Shown here piece after piece: positions 1-9,654 of a stretch of 64,000 nucleotides of DNA. Source of the DNA: Asanoa ishikariensis (lineage in GTDB: Bacteria; Actinomycetota; Actinomycetes; Mycobacteriales; Micromonosporaceae); assembly GCF_900107455.1 (NCBI RefSeq), contig NZ_FNQB01000002.1, positions 1,984,001-2,048,000 of the forward strand, in the 5' to 3' direction. Every line of letters starts with the position of its first letter. Within the stretch, counting starts at the first letter, position 1. A program made the position numbers and the translations under genes. The notes under the pieces are model-generated. The model saw only the letters and a list, made by a program, of their open reading frames with translations. It was not told the DNA's origin and made no database searches.

Positions 1-3000
1 CCTGGGCGGGGCGCTGTGCCGCCGGGCGGACCGACGGCCACGGGCGGCCTGCCGCCGGTGATCACACCCCCGGTCGTGCCGGGCCGTGAGCCCGGGCCGG
101 GGCGTCGTGCGGCGCCCGAGCCCCCGGCCGGTGCGCCGGAGACATTCGGTGGCCGTGGCGGGCGCGGTCGTGGTGTCGCGGGGCCGGACGGTCCCGACGC
201 CGCCGACGGGTCCTTCGCCGGTCGTGGTCGGCCCGGTGGTCCGGGCGCGCCGACCGGCCGCGGCGGTGCCGCAGGCCCGGACGTGCCAGGCGGCATCCAA
301 GGGCAGCGGCCGGACGCCGCAGGCGGTCGCGGGAGACCGGGTGGCCCGCCGGGTCGCGGCGGTGTCCCAGGCGACGTGCCGGCGGGCGACGGCGCTGTCG
401 GGTCCGGCCCGGCAGCCGGCGGACGCGGGCGCGGCGGTGGCCCCGCGGGCCGCGGCGGCGTCCCAGGCCCGGACGAGGGCGGCGCCGGAACTGGGCGGCC
501 CGAGGCCTTTGGCGCTCGTGGCCGGCCCGGTGGTCCAGGCGGGAACGTGCCTGGCCGCGCGGAGACGTTTGGTGGCCGGCCCGGTGGACCGGGTGTGCCG
601 CCGGGTGACGGTGTTGGTGGGCCTGGCCCGGCCGAGTCGTTCGGTGGTCGTGGTCGCCCCGGTGGACCGGGTGTGCCGCCAGGTGACGGCGCTGGTCAGC
701 CCGGCTCGGCCGAGGCGCTCGGTCGTCGTGGCCGGACTGCCGGCCCTGGTGACGGTCCCGGTGCCGCGGGGCCAGGCCGCGCGGAGCCGTTCGGCGGTCG
801 TGGGCGGCCCGGTGGTCCAGGCGCGCCGGGCGGCACTGGTGACGTGCTCGCCGGTGACAGTCTCGCCGGGCCCTCGTTCGATGGTTTCGCACGGCCGAGC
901 GGCCCGGAGACGCCCAGTGGCGACAACGCCCCGGCCGCGCGGCCGGTCAGTGGCGCGCGCAGCCGGTTCCGCGGTGGTGCGGCCGGCGCGGAGCCGCCCG
1001 CTGGGCGGCGGGCAGCGCCTGAGGAGGCGTCGGACCCGGCCGCCGGTCCACGCGGCCGGCACGGCACCGCGGCCGACCTCGCCGGGGCGGCGTCGGGTGG
1101 TGTCCCGGGCCAGGACGGCGCCGGGCGGGCCAGCCGGCACGGTGCGGCGAACGACGAAGCGCTCAACACCACCGGCGACGTGACCGGCCCGGCTGGTGGG
1201 CGGCGCCGGCGGGCCGGCGACACCGACACCGGCTCGCCCGCCGGTGCGCGAGGCAGATTCAACGACGACGGAGACCAGACGCCGGGCGGTGCGCGCGGCC
1301 GGTTCGGCGACGGCGCGCGAACGCCCGACGCGACCGGCGGACGGCGGGCCGCCCCGGACAGCTCCCCAGGGGCTCCGGCCGACGGACCGGGTGGCGTCTC
1401 CCGCCTGCGGGTGCCGGGCGGGCTAGACAGCACCGGTCGGCCGGGTCCCGCTGACGGGCCTGGCGGCAATCGCCCACCGGACGGCACGGGCGCGGTGCGC
1501 CCGCCTCAAGGCCCTGAACAGGGCAACCGGGGCCGCCGAGGGGCACCCGACGGCACCGGCGCGGTGCGTCCACCGCTCGGCCCGGACCAGCCCGGCCCGC
1601 GCAGACCTGGTGGACCGGACGGCACGGGCGAGGTGCGTCCGCCGCTGGGACCCGAAGCAGGCGGCCGAGGCCGGCGCGGCCGACCGGACGGCCCCACAGG
1701 CCCGGAGGGCCTCCGACCTGACCAGGCCGGCATGCCCGGCAACCGGGGCACGCGCCGCGACGGCCCGGGAGCGCTCGCTCCTGACCAGACCGGCAACCGG
1801 GGTGCCCGCCCCGACGGCCCGGACGGCACGGGAGCCGTGCGTCCCCCACTTGGACCAGACCAGGCCGGCATGCCGAACGGCCCCGGCAATCGGGGTGGCC
1901 GCCGCGGTGCACCTGACGCCGGTGACGGAACCGGCGCCCTGCGGCCCGGCCCGGATCAGCCCGGCCCTCCCCGCGGTCCGGGCAACGCCCGCCGCGGTGG
2001 CCCGGACGCGCCCGGCGCCGCCCGCCCGCCGGTCGGACCGGCCGGACCAGCCGGACCGGTCGGCCCGCCCGGAGCCAACCCCGGCATCCCCGCAGGCCCA
2101 GGCGCGCCGAGCGGCCCAGCCGCACGCGGCGCGGTCCGCCCCGGCGCGCGCCCCCCGCACGCCGGCGGCCCCGGCACGCCCGACGCCCCTGGCCCCAACC
2201 GCCCACCCGCCGCTCCCCACCAGCCCGGCCCGGACGGCCCAACCTCAGGCCCAGGCGCACCCGGCGCACCCGGCGGACCGGGCGGACCCAACGGACCGGG
2301 CGGACCCAACGGACCAGGAGGCCGTCCTGGCCGCGCGGGCGCACCCGGACCCGCCGCCGCCCCGGACGCCCCAGGAATGCGCCCGCCGGCCCCACCAGTC
2401 CGGGCCTCCGCCGCAGCGGCCGTGGTCGCCCCACCCGGCGCCCGCCCACCGGCCGCCGCAGGCACGGCCCGCCCACCGGCCCAGGGCGTACCCCCGGGAG
2501 ACCCGACCGGAGGGATCCGTCGCTCGGCGTCGGTCCCGGTCACCCCGGAGACCAGCCAGCCGATCGAGCCCGAAGGCCAGCCGGAAGGCCCGCGCAAGAG
2601 CACCCGCGTGACGCCGGCCCAGCTCAAGGCCCAGTTCCGGGAGCCACGCAACATCCGGCTCGGCGTACTCGCGTTGGGAATCCTGCTCGTCCTGGTAGCT
2701 CTGCCGCTCTATTCCTGGTCCAAGGCCGAGTCACGGGACCCCGTCTTCGTCTCGCTGGACAGTCTGGCGGTGCCCGACTGGGCCAACACCAAGCCGATCG
2801 ACCAGATCGACGGCAACCGTTGGTGTCTGGAGGAGTGCCGGTTCCGGGAGCGGACCACCCACTCGGACAACGCGCCCGAGGAGACCGCCAAGGCGTACCG
2901 GGAGGCTCTGGTCGCGAGCGGTTGGCAGACCTGGAAGCCGGCCAAGTGTCCGGAGACGAAGGTCGACGGCAGCTACACCTGCTGGACCAGGGACGAGCTG

Positions 3001-3243
3001 ACCCTTGACCTGTGGGTACGCGCGCCCGCGTGCGGCAACGTGCCGATCGGTGTGGAGCCCGAGCCGGGTGCCAGCCAGGGTGCTCCGGTCGGGCTGAGTC
3101 CCGAGGACTGCAAGGGTTCCGACGTGTCCATCAAGGTCCGCAACGCCATCGCGGACGAGCGCACCGGGCCGCAGCCCGACGTCAACCCAGGAGATGTGGG
3201 AGAGACGCCTTACGGGCTCCTTCCGACGGCCGCACCGTCGTGA
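1..3243 (+). CDS. Gly/Pro/Arg-rich low-complexity membrane protein, 5' end outside window
   Basis: The frame is open to the left edge, so the true start is probably upstream; the first start codon inside is GTG at 16. About 880 residues are almost entirely Gly, Pro, Arg, Ala and Asp, with degenerate repeats such as FGGRGRPGGPG in the first third and GTGAVRPPLGPDQ in the middle. A basic stretch then leads into one membrane helix (about nt 2660-2720, RLGVLALGILLVLVALPLY). The C-terminal ~110 residues form a folded, probably extracytoplasmic domain with six cysteines, which could make three disulfides. By the positive-inside rule the long repeat region should be cytoplasmic. I do not recognise the family beyond its position before the alaS-linked small proteins. 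The extreme composition gives long open frames on every strand, but only this one has the helix and the ordered domain. Confidence 0.8.
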   Translation, partial: PGRGAVPPGGPTATGGLPPVITPPVVPGREPGPGRRAAPEPPAGAPETFGGRGGRGRGVAGPDGPDAADGSFAGRGRPGGPGAPTGRGGAAGPDVPGGIQGQRPDAAGGRGRPGGPPGRGGVPGDVPAGDGAVGSGPAAGGRGRGGGPAGRGGVPGPDEGGAGTGRPEAFGARGRPGGPGGNVPGRAETFGGRPGGPGVPPGDGVGGPGPAESFGGRGRPGGPGVPPGDGAGQPGSAEALGRRGRTAGPGDGPGAAGPGRAEPFGGRGRPGGPGAPGGTGDVLAGDSLAGPSFDGFARPSGPETPSGDNAPAARPVSGARSRFRGGAAGAEPPAGRRAAPEEASDPAAGPRGRHGTAADLAGAASGGVPGQDGAGRASRHGAANDEALNTTGDVTGPAGGRRRRAGDTDTGSPAGARGRFNDDGDQTPGGARGRFGDGARTPDATGGRRAAPDSSPGAPADGPGGVSRLRVPGGLDSTGRPGPADGPGGNRPPDGTGAVRPPQGPEQGNRGRRGAPDGTGAVRPPLGPDQPGPRRPGGPDGTGEVRPPLGPEAGGRGRRGRPDGPTGPEGLRPDQAGMPGNRGTRRDGPGALAPDQTGNRGARPDGPDGTGAVRPPLGPDQAGMPNGPGNRGGRRGAPDAGDGTGALRPGPDQPGPPRGPGNARRGGPDAPGAARPPVGPAGPAGPVGPPGANPGIPAGPGAPSGPAARGAVRPGARPPHAGGPGTPDAPGPNRPPAAPHQPGPDGPTSGPGAPGAPGGPGGPNGPGGPNGPGGRPGRAGAPGPAAAPDAPGMRPPAPPVRASAAAAVVAPPGARPPAAAGTARPPAQGVPPGDPTGGIRRSASVPVTPETSQPIEPEGQPEGPRKSTRVTPAQLKAQFREPRNIRLGVLALGILLVLVALPLYSWSKAESRDPVFVSLDSLAVPDWANTKPIDQIDGNRWCLEECRFRERTTHSDNAPEETAKAYREALVASGWQTWKPAKCPETKVDGSYTCWTRDELTLDLWVRAPACGNVPIGVEPEPGASQGAPVGLSPEDCKGSDVSIKVRNAIADERTGPQPDVNPGDVGETPYGLLPTAAPS

Positions 3244-3312
3244 GGTGGTGCGGCGTTACGGACGGTAGGGTCTGCACGTTGGCGCACGGGGTACGTCGTG
3301 GAGGAGGTTCGG

Positions 3313-3777
3313 GTGGACGGTGGAGAAGTCGCGTGGCTCGTTGTGGCCGGCGCGTTCCTGATGCTGGTGCTGGTGCTCGCCGTGCCCATCCTGCGGCTCC
3401 GTAAGACGATCGACGCCGCGACCAACGCGATCAACGATCTCAACGATCGCACCGCCCCGATCCTGGCCAACGCCAACACGACGATCGAGGGGGTCAACGT
3501 GGCGCTGAGCCAGGTGCACACCTCGCTCGACGGGGTCAACATCCAGCTCGCCAAGATCGACACGATGACCGGGCACGCCCAGAACGTCACCGCGAACGTC
3601 GCCAACCTCGCCACTGTGGTCTCGGCCGCCGCGGCAAACCCGCTGGTCAAGGTCGCCGCCTTCGGTTACGGCGTGCGCCGGGCCGCCTCCGCCCGCCGCA
3701 ACGCGGAAGACGAGCGCGAGGTGCGCACCACGCTCAAGCAGCAGCGCCGCGCGGCCAAGAGGGCCACCACGCGCTGA
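3313..3777 (+). CDS. DUF948 family membrane-anchored protein
   Basis: Short protein with an N-terminal membrane helix (VAWLVVAGAFLMLVLVLAVPIL) followed by a long helical, heptad-like region rich in Asn, Thr, Ile and Val (ATNAINDLNDRTAPILANANTTIEG) and a basic tail. This architecture fits DUF948 proteins, which are encoded directly before alaS in many actinobacteria. I chose GTG at 3313 because GGAGG at 3303-3307 lies 5 nt upstream; an in-frame GTG at 3298 has no such site. Molecular function is unknown. A role at the membrane or envelope is inferred from the helix and coiled-coil character. Confidence 0.85.
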   Translation: MDGGEVAWLVVAGAFLMLVLVLAVPILRLRKTIDAATNAINDLNDRTAPILANANTTIEGVNVALSQVHTSLDGVNIQLAKIDTMTGHAQNVTANVANLATVVSAAAANPLVKVAAFGYGVRRAASARRNAEDEREVRTTLKQQRRAAKRATTR

Positions 3778-3805
3778 TCATCGCGCCGCGAGGAAGGATG
3801 GAACC

Positions 3806-4117
3806 ATGAAGCGGTTGCTCTGGCTGGGCGTCGGCCTCGCGGTGGGCGCCCTGGTCGTGCGCAAGCTGACCCAGAAGGCCAACGAGTTCACCCCGAGCGG
3901 CATCGCCGGCTCGGTGAGTCAAAGCGCCGGCGGCCTGGTGGAGTCCGTGCGGGCCTTCGTCGAGGACGTACGCGTCAACATGGCGGAGCGCGAGGAGCAG
4001 ATCCACGAGGCCTTCGCCAACGGCGTGGCCTTCGACGACCAGTTCGAGGACCTCCGGGGCGACGACCTCGAGGTCCAACTGGAAGAGCCGACCCATCCAC
4101 GACAGCGTCACAACTGA
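3806..4117 (+). CDS. DUF6167-like small protein
   Basis: 103 residues. The N-terminus (MKRLLWLGVGLAVGALVVRKL) is a short membrane or amphipathic helix, followed by an amphipathic helical body (SVSQSAGGLVESVRAFVEDVRVNMAEREEQIHEAF) and an acidic tail. Small proteins of this type sit between DUF948 genes and alaS in Micromonosporales; the DUF6167 assignment is from memory of that context and composition. A GAGGAAGGA-type ribosome-binding site precedes the ATG. It is probably cotranscribed with the DUF948 gene, 28 nt upstream, and with alaS, 43 nt downstream. Confidence 0.75.
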   Translation: MKRLLWLGVGLAVGALVVRKLTQKANEFTPSGIAGSVSQSAGGLVESVRAFVEDVRVNMAEREEQIHEAFANGVAFDDQFEDLRGDDLEVQLEEPTHPRQRHN

Positions 4118-4160
4118 AACGCCATAACTGAGTAAGCGCCACAACTGAGGAAGGCACCTG

Positions 4161-6842
4161 ATGAAGACGGCGGAGATCAAGCGGCGGTTCCTCGCGCATT
4201 TCGAGGCCAACGGTCATGCCGTGGTCCCGAGCGCCCCGCTGCCCGCCATCGACGATCCGAACCTGCTGTTCATCAACGCCGGCATGGTTCAGTTCGTGCC
4301 CTATTTCCTGGGTCAGCGCACCCCGCAGTGGGACCGCGCGACGAGCGTGCAGAAGTGCATCCGTACGCCGGACATCGACGAGGTCGGCAAGACCAGTCGG
4401 CACGGCACGTTCTTCCAGATGAACGGCAACTTCTCGTTCGGTGACTACTTCAAGGCCGGCGCGATTCCGCTGGCGTGGGACCTGGTCACCAAGCCGGCCA
4501 GTGAGGGCGGGTTCGGGCTCGACCCGGAGCGCATCTGGGCGACGGTCTACCTCGACGACGACGAGGCGATCGAGATCTGGAAGCAGACGGGCATCCCGTC
4601 GGAGCGCCTGGTTCGCCGGGGCAAGAAGGACAACTACTGGTCGATGGGCATCCCGGGCCCGGCCGGACCGTGTTCGGAGCTCTACTACGACCGCGGCCCC
4701 GCCTACGGCCCCGAGGGCGGCCCCGAGGTCGACGAGGACCGGTTCCTCGAGTTCTGGAACCTCGTGTTCATGCAGTACGAGATCACCAACGTGAAGAGCA
4801 AGGAAATCTTCGACGTCGTCGGTGAGCTGCCGGCCAAGAACATCGACACCGGCATGGGCCTGGAGCGGATGGCCTCGCTGCTGCAGGGCGTCGACAACCT
4901 GTACGAGATCGACGAGGTCAAGCCGATCCTGGACCGGGCGGCCGAGCTGACGGGCAAGCGCTACGGCGTCGGCAGCGGCCACGTCGCCGCCGAGTCCCAC
5001 CCGGACGACGTGCGGCTGCGGGTGATCGCCGACCACGTGCGCACCGCGCTGATGCTGATCGGCGACGGGGTCACCCCTTCCAACGAGGGCCGGGGGTACG
5101 TGCTGCGCCGGATCATGCGCCGCGCGATCCGGTCCATGCGGCTGCTGGGTTGGCAGGAGCGCTCGTTGCCCGAGCTGCTGCCGGTCGCGCGGGACTGCAT
5201 GGCACCGTCGTACCCGGAGCTCGCCGAGGACTTCGGCCGGATCGCCGACTACGCGTACGCGGAGGAAGAGGCCTTCCTGTCGACGCTGCGTGCCGGCACG
5301 ACGATCCTTGACACCGCGGTCACCGAGACCAAGCAGGCCGGTGGCACCACGCTCTCCGGCGACCAGGCGTTCCAGCTCCACGACACGTACGGCTTCCCGA
5401 TCGACCTGACCCTGGAGATCGCGGCCGAGCAGGGCCTGCAGGTCGACGCCGACGGCTTCCGCCGGCTGATGGCCGAGCAGCGCTCCCGGGCCAAGGCCGA
5501 CGCCCAGGCCCGCAAGACCGGCCACGTCGACCTGTCCGCCTACCGCACGGTGCTCGACGCGGGCGGCCCGGTCGAGTTCACCGGGTACGCCGAGGTCAGC
5601 CGCGAGTCGCGGGTCCGAGCGGTGCTCGACGGCGGCGGCCGTGCCGTGGAGGTGGCCGGCGAGGGCGACACCATCGAGCTCGTGCTCGACGTGACGCCGT
5701 TCTACGCCGAAGGCGGTGGCCAGCAGCCCGACATGGGCCTGGTCACGGTCGGCAGCGGGCAGGTCGAGGTGTTCGACGTGCAGTCGCCGGTCCCGGGGCT
5801 GGTCATCCACCGCGCCAAGGTGGTGCGCGGCGAGGTGCGGGTCGGCGAGGCCGGCTTCGCTGAGATCGACATCACGCGGCGCAAGGCCATCTCGCGGTCG
5901 CACACGGCGACGCACCTGGTGCACCAGACGATGCGCAACTTCCTCGGCGAGTCGGCGACCCAGGCGGGCTCGCTCAACGCGCCGGGCCGGCTGCGGTTCG
6001 ACTTCAACACCCCGGCCGCGGTCCCGCCGAGCGTGCTCAACGACGTCGAGCAGCAGATCAACGAGGTGCTGCTCGGCGACCTGGAGGTGCACGCCTTCAT
6101 CACCTCGCAAGCCGAGGCGCGGCGGCTGGGCGCCATGGCACTGTTCGGCGAGAAGTACGGCGACGAGGTCCGGGTCGTCGAGGTCGGCGACTACGCCCGC
6201 GAGTTGTGCGGTGGCACCCACGTGTCGCGCTCCGGCCAGCTCGGCCTCGTCAAGATCCTTTCAGAAGCGTCGATCGGCTCAGGTGTACGCCGCGTCGAGG
6301 CGCTGGTCGGCATCGACGCGTTCCAGCACCTCGCCCGTGAGCACCTGCTGGTGGCCCGCCTGGCCGAGCTTTACCGGGTGCCGGGCGACCAGGTCGCCGA
6401 GCGGGTCGCGCAGACGATCAGCCAGCTCCGCGACGCGGAGAAGGAGCTCGAGAAGCTCCGTGGCCAACTCGTGCTCGGCGGCGCGGCGGCGCTGGCGGCC
6501 GGGGCGGTCGACATCCGCGGCGTCGCGTTCGTCGGCACCGAGGCGCCCGAGGGTGCCGCTGGCAACGACGTGCGTACGCTCGCGCAGGAGATCCGTGGCA
6601 AGATCGATCCGGCGCGGGCCGCGGTCGTCGCGGTGGCAGCCAGGTCCGGAGGCAAGGCCTCGCTCGTCGTGGCGGCTAACGCCGCGGCCAAGGCGCGTGG
6701 CCTGTCGGCCGGCGATCTGGTCAAGGGTGCGCTGTCCGGGCGGGGTGGCGGCAACGCCGACCTTGCCCAGGGTGGCGGCGTGCCGGCGTCCGAAGCGGCC
6801 AACCTCCTGGCCGCCGTGGAAAAGGCGATTGACGGAGCGTGA
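4161..6842 (+). CDS. alaS: Alanyl-tRNA synthetase
   Basis: 893 residues, usual length for bacterial AlaRS. It charges tRNA-Ala in the cytoplasm and clears mischarged Ser/Gly-tRNA. The N-terminal class II catalytic domain begins [19 protein letters not shown]. The editing domain carries the zinc/active-site motif HTATH near residue 580 and CGGTH near residue 682. The C-terminal C-Ala/DHHA1 region ends with [14 protein letters not shown]. The start is ATG with GAGGAAGG upstream. The stop overlaps the proposed ruvX start, so alaS-ruvX-mltG-aroE look like one transcription unit. No T-box leader fits in the 43-nt upstream gap. Confidence 0.98.
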   Translation: MKTAEIKRRFLAHFEANGHAVVPSAPLPAIDDPNLLFINAGMVQFVPYFLGQRTPQWDRATSVQKCIRTPDIDEVGKTSRHGTFFQMNGNFSFGDYFKAGAIPLAWDLVTKPASEGGFGLDPERIWATVYLDDDEAIEIWKQTGIPSERLVRRGKKDNYWSMGIPGPAGPCSELYYDRGPAYGPEGGPEVDEDRFLEFWNLVFMQYEITNVKSKEIFDVVGELPAKNIDTGMGLERMASLLQGVDNLYEIDEVKPILDRAAELTGKRYGVGSGHVAAESHPDDVRLRVIADHVRTALMLIGDGVTPSNEGRGYVLRRIMRRAIRSMRLLGWQERSLPELLPVARDCMAPSYPELAEDFGRIADYAYAEEEAFLSTLRAGTTILDTAVTETKQAGGTTLSGDQAFQLHDTYGFPIDLTLEIAAEQGLQVDADGFRRLMAEQRSRAKADAQARKTGHVDLSAYRTVLDAGGPVEFTGYAEVSRESRVRAVLDGGGRAVEVAGEGDTIELVLDVTPFYAEGGGQQPDMGLVTVGSGQVEVFDVQSPVPGLVIHRAKVVRGEVRVGEAGFAEIDITRRKAISRSHTATHLVHQTMRNFLGESATQAGSLNAPGRLRFDFNTPAAVPPSVLNDVEQQINEVLLGDLEVHAFITSQAEARRLGAMALFGEKYGDEVRVVEVGDYARELCGGTHVSRSGQLGLVKILSEASIGSGVRRVEALVGIDAFQHLAREHLLVARLAELYRVPGDQVAERVAQTISQLRDAEKELEKLRGQLVLGGAAALAAGAVDIRGVAFVGTEAPEGAAGNDVRTLAQEIRGKIDPARAAVVAVAARSGGKASLVVAANAAAKARGLSAGDLVKGALSGRGGGNADLAQGGGVPASEAANLLAAVEKAIDGA

Positions 6843-7305
6843 CGGTCTGAGTGCCTTTCACCGGGGTGTACGACTCGGTGTCGATGTAGGTAACGTGCGT
6901 GTCGGGGTCGCGAGGTGCGACCCCGACGGCATTCTCGCTACGCCGCTGGTCACCCTGCGTCGTGACATGGATGCCGGAGACGAAGCTATTCCTGCAGATA
7001 TCGCCGAACTTGCTCGGCTTGTCGGGGAGCACGCGATCATCGAAGTGGTGGTCGGTCTGCCCGTCACGTTGAGTGGCAAGGACGGACCTGCGGCGGTCGG
7101 TGCGAGGGCCTATGCTCACCGGTTGGCGACGGTCATCGATCCGGTGCCCGTTCGGCTGGCGGACGAACGGCTGTCCACAGTCGTCGCGACCCGTAGGCTC
7201 GCCGAGCGCGGCGTACGGGGGCGGCGCCAACGTGCGGTAGTCGACCAGGCGGCCGCGGTGGAGATCCTGCAGGGCTGGCTGGACGCACAGCGGAGGCGAA
7301 CGTGA
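6829..7305 (+). CDS. ruvX: Putative pre-16S rRNA nuclease / Holliday junction resolvase-like RuvX (YqgF)
   Basis: 158 residues. The RNase H-like fold is recognised from [16 protein letters not shown] near residue 13, which carries the first catalytic Asp, followed by the family motifs [11 protein letters not shown] and LADERLSTV. The only start in this frame at the right distance is TTG at 6829, which overlaps the end of alaS by 14 nt; no ATG or GTG is available before the conserved core. Known role of the family: 5' maturation of 16S rRNA. It overlaps mltG at a GTGA junction, so the two are translationally coupled. Confidence 0.92.
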   Translation: MTERDGLSAFHRGVRLGVDVGNVRVGVARCDPDGILATPLVTLRRDMDAGDEAIPADIAELARLVGEHAIIEVVVGLPVTLSGKDGPAAVGARAYAHRLATVIDPVPVRLADERLSTVVATRRLAERGVRGRRQRAVVDQAAAVEILQGWLDAQRRRT

Positions 7306-8513
7306 CGATCGACGATCTTGACCTCGCGTTCGAGGACAGGGCCGACAAGGGTCGCCATCGACGCGGCTACAGAGAGCGAGCCGCCGGCAACGGCCAGAAG
7401 AAGAAGCGCAAGGGCAGCGGCGGCAAGACCGCGATCGCCTTCTTCATGGCCCTGGTGCTGTTGGGCGGGCTCGGCGCTGGTGCCTGGTACGGCTTCGACC
7501 GGGTGCAGAGCTACTTCACCACCCCCGACTACGACGGCAGCGGCACGGCCGAGAAGGTCAACGTCGAGGTGAAGCAGGCGCAGACCGCGACCGACATCGC
7601 CAACACGCTGGTCAAGGCCGACGTCGTGAAGAGCGCCAAGGCGTTCGTCGAGGCGGCCGACGCCGACAGCCGCAGCAAGAACATCCAGCCGGGCGTCTAC
7701 GGGCTCAACAAGCAGATGAGCGCCAAGGCGGCCCTGGCGGTGCTGGTCGACCCGAAGAAGAAGATCGTCAACGGCGTCACCGTGCCCGAGGGCCTGACCA
7801 TGCTGTCGACCTTCAAGCGGCTGTCCGAGCAGACCAAGATCCCGGTCAAGGACTTCCAGGCCGCCGCCAAGAATGTCGACTCGTTCGACATCCCCGACTT
7901 CTGGTTCAAGCGCCAGGACAAGAAGCCCGTCGTCAAGTCGCTCGAGGGCTTCCTCTTCCCTGATACGTACGAGATCCCGCCGAAGCCGAACGCCAAACAG
8001 GTCCTCGACATCATGGTCAACCGGTTTCTGACCGTGGTCGGTGACATGAAGTTCACCGAGAAGGTGGAGCAGGACCGGGGGATCTCGCCGTACGAGGCGC
8101 TGATCGTCGCGTCGTTGGCGCAGGCGGAAGCCGGAAACAAGGACGACCTCGGGAAGATCGCCCGGGTCGCCTACAACCGCGTGTACGTCAAGGACATGCC
8201 GCTCCAGTTCGACGTGACGCTCAACTACGGTCTCGAGATCGCCGGCAAGAAGACCAAGGCGTCCAAGGAAATGACCGACGAGGACTACGCCAACGCGGGC
8301 AACAAGTACAACAGCCACTACTACAAGGGCTTGACTCCGACGCCGATCGACAACCCCGGCAAGCAGGCGCTGGAAGGCGCGATGAACCCGCCGGCCGGCG
8401 GTTGGCTGTTCTTCGTGGCGATCGACAAGGAAGGTCACTCGGCGTTCGCCGAGACCGACGCCCAGCACGAGGCGAACAAGGACCGGGCGCGCGCGGCCGG
8501 GATCATCAATTGA
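7302..8513 (+). CDS. mltG: Endolytic murein transglycosylase MltG (YceG-like)
   Basis: 403 residues: a basic, charged cytoplasmic N-terminus, one membrane helix at about residues 46-66 (AIAFFMALVLLGGLGAGAW), a LysM-like region, then the YceG catalytic domain. The catalytic Glu lies in SLAQAEAGNKDDL, followed by ARVAYNRV, LQFDVTLNYG, and the end motif GLTPTPIDNPGKQAL. It cleaves nascent glycan strands at the outer face of the membrane and is thought to set glycan length. GTG start in GTGA overlap with ruvX. The ruvX-mltG-aroE order is conserved in actinobacteria. Confidence 0.95.
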   Translation: MTIDDLDLAFEDRADKGRHRRGYRERAAGNGQKKKRKGSGGKTAIAFFMALVLLGGLGAGAWYGFDRVQSYFTTPDYDGSGTAEKVNVEVKQAQTATDIANTLVKADVVKSAKAFVEAADADSRSKNIQPGVYGLNKQMSAKAALAVLVDPKKKIVNGVTVPEGLTMLSTFKRLSEQTKIPVKDFQAAAKNVDSFDIPDFWFKRQDKKPVVKSLEGFLFPDTYEIPPKPNAKQVLDIMVNRFLTVVGDMKFTEKVEQDRGISPYEALIVASLAQAEAGNKDDLGKIARVAYNRVYVKDMPLQFDVTLNYGLEIAGKKTKASKEMTDEDYANAGNKYNSHYYKGLTPTPIDNPGKQALEGAMNPPAGGWLFFVAIDKEGHSAFAETDAQHEANKDRARAAGIIN

Positions 8514-9319
8514 CGCGTGCGGCAGTCCTGGGCAGGCCCATCGCCCACTCGCTCTCTCCGGTGATCCATAACGCCGGGTACGCGGCACTGGGCCTGACCG
8601 ACTGGTCGTACACCGCGATCGAATGTGACGAGGCCGGGCTGCCCGGCCTCGTCGCCGGTCTCGGCCCGGAATGGGCGGGCCTGTCGCTGACCATGCCGCT
8701 GAAGGAAGCCGCCCTGAAGGTGGCGACGTCGGTGGCCCCACTGGCCGCCACCGTCGGCGCGGCCAACACCCTGGTCCGCCGGCCCGACGGCTGGTACGCC
8801 ACGAACACCGACGTAGACGGCATGGCCTCGTTGCTGACTGAGGCGGGCGTCGACGGCGGCGCGCGCTTCACGGTGCTCGGAGCCGGCGGCACGGCCCGCG
8901 CGGCACTGGCCGCCGCATCCCGACTGGCGGCTTCGTCGGTCACGGTGGTCGCCCGCCGCCAGTTCGCGATCGAAGAACTCGCGGCCGCCGCGGCCGAGCT
9001 GGGCCTGCCCCTGGTGCCGGCCTTGTGGCCAGACGCCCACGCGGCCCTGGAAGCCGACGTGGTCATCTCCACGGTTCCCAAGGGGGTCGCGGACCCGCTC
9101 GCGATCAACGCGAACTGGCGCCGAGGGACGATCCTGTTCGACGCTCTCTACGACCCGTGGCCGACGCCGCTGGCCGACTCGGCCGCTCGGGCCGGCTGCC
9201 GCATCCTGTCCGGGCTCGACCTGTTGCTGGCCCAGGCGCTGGGCCAGTTCCGCCTCTTCACGGGCGCGGAACCCCCGGTCGAAGCTATGCGCCAGGCGTT
9301 GGCCCAGGCCAGGAGCTAG
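8510..9319 (+). CDS. aroE: Shikimate dehydrogenase
   Basis: 269 residues. Reduces 3-dehydroshikimate with NADPH. The substrate site is visible in HSLSPVIHN near residue 15 and in the Lys of MPLKEAA; the Asp is in NTDVDGM. The nucleotide-binding loop [12 protein letters not shown] is near residue 124. I place the start at TTG 8510, which overlaps the mltG stop and lies directly before the conserved [12 protein letters not shown]; earlier in-frame starts would sit inside mltG with no family support. It ends in a 335-nt gap before aroC. Confidence 0.95.
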   Translation: MTRAAVLGRPIAHSLSPVIHNAGYAALGLTDWSYTAIECDEAGLPGLVAGLGPEWAGLSLTMPLKEAALKVATSVAPLAATVGAANTLVRRPDGWYATNTDVDGMASLLTEAGVDGGARFTVLGAGGTARAALAAASRLAASSVTVVARRQFAIEELAAAAAELGLPLVPALWPDAHAALEADVVISTVPKGVADPLAINANWRRGTILFDALYDPWPTPLADSAARAGCRILSGLDLLLAQALGQFRLFTGAEPPVEAMRQALAQARS

Positions 9320-9496
9320 TCCCTGGGGCATTCGGCCGCGCTTCCACACTGGGGCGATGCTTGATCGCGTCAGGCCTCGGCGCCGGGACTCATTCTCGGC
9401 CGATAGGCAACGTATTCGCGTCGGGTCGGGCGCTGGCCGTGGTCTGTTTTGGCTGGTTTCTCGCTCACGGTTGGGTCGGGTGGCAGTGTTCGGCCG

Positions 9497-9546
9497 GTGG
9501 CGGTCGCGGTGGCGGTGGCGGTGGCGGTGGCCGGTGGCCGGTGGCC
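9497..9546. repeat. GGTGGC-type simple repeat in the aroE-aroC gap
   Basis: Within the 335-nt stretch between aroE and aroC (9320-9654) a run of hexanucleotide-like units, GGTGGC then CGGTGGC, is repeated about seven times. No coding frame in the gap looks real, and there is no CRISPR-like spacer structure. The rest of the gap is G+C-rich with no terminator hairpin that I could identify; it must hold any aroC promoter. Confidence 0.6.
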
Positions 9547-9654
9547 GGATCTGGCTCCTTGATCTGGGTGCGCGGAGCTCGGATTGATTGCCCGGGTTTT
9601 GGGACTCGGTGGCCGGATGGTGGGCGGGAATCGGGGTCGTGTCAGACTTGGGCC

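Noticed and set aside
4118-4160. T-box leader before alaS
   Set aside because: The gap is 43 nt, too short for a T-box, and no TGG-containing T-box motif is present.
3975-6221. Minus-strand open frame of about 750 codons
   Set aside because: Shadow of alaS caused by high third-position G+C; low-complexity composition with no motif.
9497-9546. Possible CRISPR or minisatellite array
   Set aside because: Only a short GGTGGC simple repeat; no spacers, no cas genes.
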